Below, piece after piece: positions 60,263 through 64,000 of a stretch of 64,000 nucleotides of DNA. The stretch is taken from contig NZ_JAINZS010000006.1 of assembly GCF_020166495.1 (NCBI RefSeq), positions 434,001 through 498,000 on the forward strand, given 5' to 3'. A program made the position numbers and the translations under genes. The notes beneath the pieces are model-generated. The model had not been told where the DNA came from and did no database searches. It was given only the letters and a program-made list of their open reading frames with translations. The DNA comes from Robertkochia aurantiaca. GTDB taxonomy: Bacteria > Bacteroidota > Bacteroidia > Flavobacteriales > Flavobacteriaceae. Positions within the stretch are counted from its first letter, which is position 1; each line of letters starts with the position of its first letter.

Positions 60263-62422
60263 ATGACACGTATATCATCAACCATAGACAGAAGATCGTT
60301 TTTAAAGGTGTCTTCCCTGGCGGGAGGGGGAATGCTGATCGGCTTTAATTTTTTAACAGCCTGCAAGAGCGATGTGCAACCTCCGGTAAATATTGCCGAT
60401 CTGAATTTCAACGACTTTAATGCCTTTATACAAATCGCCGATAACGGGATGGTCACCATTTTTTCACCCAACCCGGAGATCGGTCAAGGTGTAAAAACGG
60501 CCATGCCCATGATTATAGCTGAAGAGCTGGATGTGCCATGGGATCATGTGTTTGTCAAGCAGGCGGGACTCGATACCGATAATTTTACCCGGCAGGTGGC
60601 AGGTGGTAGCCAGTCTATCAGGTTTGGCTGGGATTCACTCAGGGAAACCGGAGCCACGGCACGGCAAATGCTGGTCAATGCCGCGGCAGCCCGATGGGGA
60701 GTGAAACCGGCAGAATGTTCCACCTCAGAAGGAGTTATTACCGGGCCCGGGGGAGAAAGCCTGCATTACGGGGAGGTGGTTCGGGAAGCGGCTCAGCTTG
60801 AAGTGCCCGACAATGTATCTCTTAAAGACCCATCAGAATTTAAGATTATCGGTAATGATGCCATTAACGTAGATATAGATGAGATCATCACAGGGAAACC
60901 TTTGTTCGGACTCGATTATAAAAAAGAGGGGATGGTGTATGCCTCTGTGCTAAGACCACCATCATTCGGACAGACCCTTGATAGCTTTGACGATACTGCG
61001 GCGAAGGCGGTCAACGGAGTTCAGGAGGTTGTGCGATTTGGTGATAAGGTCGCGGTGATCGCAAATAATACATGGGCGGCCATAAAGGGTAAAAGAATGC
61101 TGAAGGCAGAATGGAAAGATGGAGAAAAAATGGAAAGCAGCAGTGATCACGATCAGCTCTTAAGCGATCTGCTTGACGGTTCAGATTTCGAGACCCTCAG
61201 GGAAGATGGTGATATTTCGAAGGCTTTTGCAGAAGCTGATCAGGTGATCGAACGAACTTATACTTCTCCTTTCTTACCTCATAACTGTATGGAACCCATG
61301 AATTTTTTCGGGGAGGTGACCGATGATAAGGTGACCCTGGTGGGACCTATCCAGACTCCGGAGGGTACGCGTAGCGGAGTAGCTAAGCTTCTGGAACGCC
61401 CTGAAGAATCGATCACTATCGATATGACCCGAATGGGAGGTGGTTTCGGTCGCCGGCTGTATGGTGACTTTGTTATGGAAGTTGCCGAGATAGCCGACAA
61501 GATCAGGAAACCGGTGAAACTCATATATACCAGGGAAGACGATATGACCGCCGGTATTTACCGACCGGCGATCAAGTACCGTATTGCCGCATCTGTAAAA
61601 GACGGGGAGATTACGGGCTACCATCTTAAGGAAGCCGCCATCAACCGCAATATGTACAACCTGATCCCTAATTTCTTTCCGGCGGGAGCCATCGCAAACT
61701 ATAAGGTCGATGTAGCAAACTATCAAAGTAATATTTCCACAGGCGCCTGGAGAGCACCGTATACCAACTTTCTTGCATTTGCCGAGCAGAGCTTCTTCGA
61801 TGAACTGTTTGAGATCATGGGGGCAGATCCCATTCAAACAAGGCTGGACCTGCTGGAAAAGGTAAAGGGAACCACCGATGAAAAAATTGAATATTCACCT
61901 GAGCGGTTACAGAACGTGATCAGAATGGCCGTGGAAAAATCAGGTTGGGGGACGCAAAAAGAAGGGGTACACCAGGGTTTTGTGGCCTATTATTGCCATA
62001 ATACCCATGTGGCTGAGGTTGCCGACGTTGTGATGGAGAACGATATGCCCGTGGTCAAAAAAGTGACCTGTGTGGTTGACTGTGGTATTCTTGTGAATCC
62101 AACGGGAGCCAGGAACCAGGTTGAAGGCGGAGTGATCGATGGTGTAGGACATGCCATGTACGGAGACTTTAGTTTTGACAAGGGACGCCCGGGGTATAAA
62201 AATTTTGATACCTATCGGCTTATTCGTATGAAAGAAGCTCCCGAGGTGGTCTCCCATTTTGTTAAAAATGACCTTTCTCCCACGGGACTTGGGGAACCTG
62301 CACTGCCGCCTGCCGGTGGAGCGGTGGCTAATGCCGTATACAAGGCAACAGGAAAAAGACTGACCAGTCAGCCTTTTATCGAGGCTTTAAGGCAGCAAAG
62401 TGAAAAGGAAATCAAAGGTTAA
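60263..62422 (+). CDS. Molybdopterin-binding subunit of a molybdenum hydroxylase (IorB-like)
   Basis: A 719-residue large subunit with a twin-arginine signal (DRRSFLKVSSLAGGGMLIGF, about 9-28), so it is probably exported folded with its cofactor. Motifs: FSPNPEIGQGVKTAMPMIIAEELD (in part), VAGGSQSIRFGWD, TRMGGGFGRRLYGDF (about 391-405), STGAWRAPYTNF and the active-site Glu in GLGEPALPPAGGAVANA near 672-688. It follows the IorA-like subunit and precedes moaD by 8 bp, linking enzyme and cofactor synthesis in one transcript. The domain order is that of the IorB type rather than cytosolic xanthine dehydrogenase. Substrate unknown. Confidence 0.92.
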   Translation: MTRISSTIDRRSFLKVSSLAGGGMLIGFNFLTACKSDVQPPVNIADLNFNDFNAFIQIADNGMVTIFSPNPEIGQGVKTAMPMIIAEELDVPWDHVFVKQAGLDTDNFTRQVAGGSQSIRFGWDSLRETGATARQMLVNAAAARWGVKPAECSTSEGVITGPGGESLHYGEVVREAAQLEVPDNVSLKDPSEFKIIGNDAINVDIDEIITGKPLFGLDYKKEGMVYASVLRPPSFGQTLDSFDDTAAKAVNGVQEVVRFGDKVAVIANNTWAAIKGKRMLKAEWKDGEKMESSSDHDQLLSDLLDGSDFETLREDGDISKAFAEADQVIERTYTSPFLPHNCMEPMNFFGEVTDDKVTLVGPIQTPEGTRSGVAKLLERPEESITIDMTRMGGGFGRRLYGDFVMEVAEIADKIRKPVKLIYTREDDMTAGIYRPAIKYRIAASVKDGEITGYHLKEAAINRNMYNLIPNFFPAGAIANYKVDVANYQSNISTGAWRAPYTNFLAFAEQSFFDELFEIMGADPIQTRLDLLEKVKGTTDEKIEYSPERLQNVIRMAVEKSGWGTQKEGVHQGFVAYYCHNTHVAEVADVVMENDMPVVKKVTCVVDCGILVNPTGARNQVEGGVIDGVGHAMYGDFSFDKGRPGYKNFDTYRLIRMKEAPEVVSHFVKNDLSPTGLGEPALPPAGGAVANAVYKATGKRLTSQPFIEALRQQSEKEIKG

Positions 62423-62430
62423 TATCGATT

Positions 62431-62676
62431 ATGGAGATATTGTTATTTGGAATCACCCGTGAAATCATCGGACAATCCAGCTTAAATACGGAAGTGCTCG
62501 GAACCGATAAACCCACTACCGTAAAAGATCTGCTGGCGCTTATAAAGGAGAGGTTTCCTGCTTTGAAGAATCTGAGTTCACTCTCTGTGGCAGTTAACAA
62601 CGATTATGCCTCGCCTGAAACACCTTTAACTGAAAATGATGAAATAGCCCTGATACCCCCGGTAAGCGGAGGCTGA
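62431..62676 (+). CDS. moaD: Molybdopterin synthase sulfur carrier subunit
   Basis: An 81-residue ubiquitin-like protein (MEILLFGITREIIGQSSLN) ending in the required Gly-Gly (LIPPVSGG). The C-terminal Gly is thiocarboxylated and donates sulfur to make molybdopterin. It lies between the hydroxylase and moaA and is likely co-transcribed with both. No moaE is seen within the window. Confidence 0.93.
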   Translation: MEILLFGITREIIGQSSLNTEVLGTDKPTTVKDLLALIKERFPALKNLSSLSVAVNNDYASPETPLTENDEIALIPPVSGG

Positions 62677-62760
62677 TTTCTTAACTTTACAAATAATTAA
62701 GACCCGGCCTTTCTTTTGCCGTGGCCGAATTGCGTAACTTTATGAGATAAATACCACCTC

Positions 62761-63744
62761 ATGCTGATAGATAATCATAACAGAGTGATCAATTACCTCC
62801 GCCTGGCAGTAACAGACCGATGTAATCTCAGGTGTAATTACTGCATGCCTTCTGAAGGAATCGATTTTTCGGGCAGTAACGAATTACTGAGCATTTCTGA
62901 ATTGATAAGAACTTCTGAAATGATGGTCAGAGAGGGGATCGATAAGATTCGTATTACGGGAGGAGAACCATTTGTGCGAAAGGATCTTCCGTTATTGTTG
63001 AAATCTCTGAGTAAGAATAAAGACCTTAAGGAGATATCGATAACGACCAATGGAACCCTGATAGGCAGGCATCTGCCATTACTTAAGGAGTTGCGTATCG
63101 ATCATATCAACCTGAGCATGGATGCCATAGAGGCGGAGACTTTTAATAAGATCACCCGCCGTGAGACCTTCGCCACCGTGTATGAAAATCTGCTACGGAT
63201 GCTCGATATGGGATTTAAGGTCAAGATCAACTGTATCGTGCTCGATGGGCAGAATATCGACCAGATATATCCTATGCTGGAACTGACCAGGAATTACGAT
63301 GTCTCTGTTCGTTTCCTGGAAGAAATGCCATTTAATGGCGGCTCCAGGCAATTCGATACCATCAGGTGGAACTATAAGGAAATTCTTTCTTACATCAGTC
63401 AGGCCTATCCGGAATATGAGCGTCTCCCGGCGCCTGCCACCTCGACAGCTATGAATTATGGTATTCCCGGTTTTAAAGGCTCGTTCGGGATTATCCCTTC
63501 CTTTTCCCGTACCTTTTGCGGCAGTTGTAACAGGTTGCGTATTTCAGCTACGGGTGATCTGATCACCTGTCTCTATGGAAAACCACGTATCAACATCAGG
63601 CAGTTACTGCGTGACGGATCTGATGATCAAAGCATCGCAGGTCATATAAGAGGAGCCCTTCATACCCGTTCGAAAACCGGTTTTGAGGAGCAGCAGCGTT
63701 ACAAAGGGGTGTTTGATAATTCCATGACCTCCATAGGAGGATAG
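62761..63744 (+). CDS. moaA: GTP 3',8-cyclase
   Basis: A 327-residue radical SAM enzyme that begins molybdenum cofactor synthesis from GTP. The SAM cluster site is Cys21-Cys25-Cys28 in DRCNLRCNYCMPSEG. GKIRITGGEPFVRKDLP-type SAM contacts appear as DKIRITGGEPFVRKDL near 60-75. The C-terminal second cluster site is FCGSCNRLRISATGDLITCLYG (in part). The C-terminus ends in Gly-Gly, needed for activation. The gene lies 84 bp after moaD and 17 bp before moaC. Confidence 0.95.
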   Translation: MLIDNHNRVINYLRLAVTDRCNLRCNYCMPSEGIDFSGSNELLSISELIRTSEMMVREGIDKIRITGGEPFVRKDLPLLLKSLSKNKDLKEISITTNGTLIGRHLPLLKELRIDHINLSMDAIEAETFNKITRRETFATVYENLLRMLDMGFKVKINCIVLDGQNIDQIYPMLELTRNYDVSVRFLEEMPFNGGSRQFDTIRWNYKEILSYISQAYPEYERLPAPATSTAMNYGIPGFKGSFGIIPSFSRTFCGSCNRLRISATGDLITCLYGKPRINIRQLLRDGSDDQSIAGHIRGALHTRSKTGFEEQQRYKGVFDNSMTSIGG

Positions 63745-63761
63745 TCAATAAATAAATAAAG

Positions 63762-64000
63762 ATGTCAGATAAGAAACTTTCACATATAGATGAAAAGGGT
63801 AATGCTTCGATGGTTGATGTAAGCCACAAATCTGATACAGCCCGCAGGGCTTCAGCTTCAGGGCTGGTGATTTTTCCTGAAGCCGTGTTCAGGCAACTGG
63901 AAAAAGACGGGTTTACCTCAAAAAAAGGAGCCATCATACAAACCGCGGTGATCGCGGGTATACAGGGAGTAAAAAAGACAGCTGACCTCATACCGATGTG
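63762..64000 (+). CDS. moaC: Cyclic pyranopterin monophosphate synthase, partial (right edge)
   Basis: The first 79 codons of a MoaC-family protein: LSHIDEKGNASMVDVSHKSDTARRA (in part, about 6-30), then AIIQTAVIAGIQGVKKTADLIPM, with the conserved region containing the start of the LIPMCH active-site motif at the window edge. It converts the MoaA product to cyclic pyranopterin monophosphate. In many Bacteroidota this gene is a MoaC-MoaB fusion, which cannot be tested because the window ends. Confidence 0.92.
   Translation, partial: MSDKKLSHIDEKGNASMVDVSHKSDTARRASASGLVIFPEAVFRQLEKDGFTSKKGAIIQTAVIAGIQGVKKTADLIPM

Noticed and set aside
61274-61837. Minus-strand open frame of 187 codons inside the molybdenum hydroxylase
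   Set aside because: It is the shadow of a well-conserved gene with all motifs on the plus strand.

Overview
The window looks like a chromosomal segment of a marine Flavobacteriaceae-type Bacteroidota. The evidence is the set of SusC/SusD pairs, a type IX secretion sorting domain, a mevalonate-pathway block with a geranylgeranylglyceryl-phosphate-type UbiA enzyme, and start regions that often carry the Bacteroidota promoter element TAnnTTTG without Shine-Dalgarno sequences. No rRNA, tRNA, CRISPR array, IS element or phage gene was recognised.

Region 1 (1-7.2 kb): two tandem FG-GAP/VCBS-ASPIC lipoproteins on the minus strand (the first runs off the left edge), divergent from a histidine kinase/OmpR-type regulator pair. 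Region 2 (7.2-34.3 kb) is a large alpha-glucan (starch/maltodextrin) utilisation locus. It has two SusC/SusD pairs, a three-repeat SusE/F-like lipoprotein, a 1123-residue multidomain GH13 amylase with a type IX sorting domain, and a small Fn3-like lipoprotein. A divergent LacI regulator sits next to a perfect operator-like palindrome. After it come a maltose-type transporter, beta-phosphoglucomutase, a GH65 phosphorylase and three more GH13 enzymes. The implied route is: polymer is cut at the surface, oligosaccharides enter through SusCD, periplasmic GH13 enzymes trim them, the MFS carrier imports maltose, GH65 splits it with phosphate, and beta-PGM makes glucose 6-phosphate.

Region 3 (34.5-41.1 kb) is housekeeping: a GDPD lipoprotein, an HI0933-type flavoprotein, TspO, mevalonate diphosphate decarboxylase, a mevalonate-kinase-like GHMP kinase, a UbiA prenyltransferase and an RsuA/RluB pseudouridine synthase. 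Region 4 (41.1-47.5 kb) is a tight five-gene minus-strand operon joining a flavoprotein and a polyferredoxin membrane protein to two GT2 enzymes and a multi-pass GT87-like protein. A GH113-like lipoprotein and a ClpP paralogue follow.

Region 5 (49.3-55.5 kb) is the most notable part: an eight-gene operon with the marks of arsenosugar biosynthesis. It holds an AhpD-like protein, radical SAM ArsS, two glycosyltransferases of the arsenosugar type, a purine nucleoside phosphorylase and an ArsM arsenite methyltransferase. A sterol-desaturase-type hydroxylase and an exported DUF547 protein are embedded in the same run of overlapping genes; their role is unknown and they may point to further tailoring, possibly towards lipid.

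Region 6 (55.7-64 kb): a GH32 beta-fructosidase with a sugar porter, a CatB/Vat-type acetyltransferase, and a molybdenum hydroxylase (IorA/IorB-like) followed by moaD, moaA and the start of moaC.
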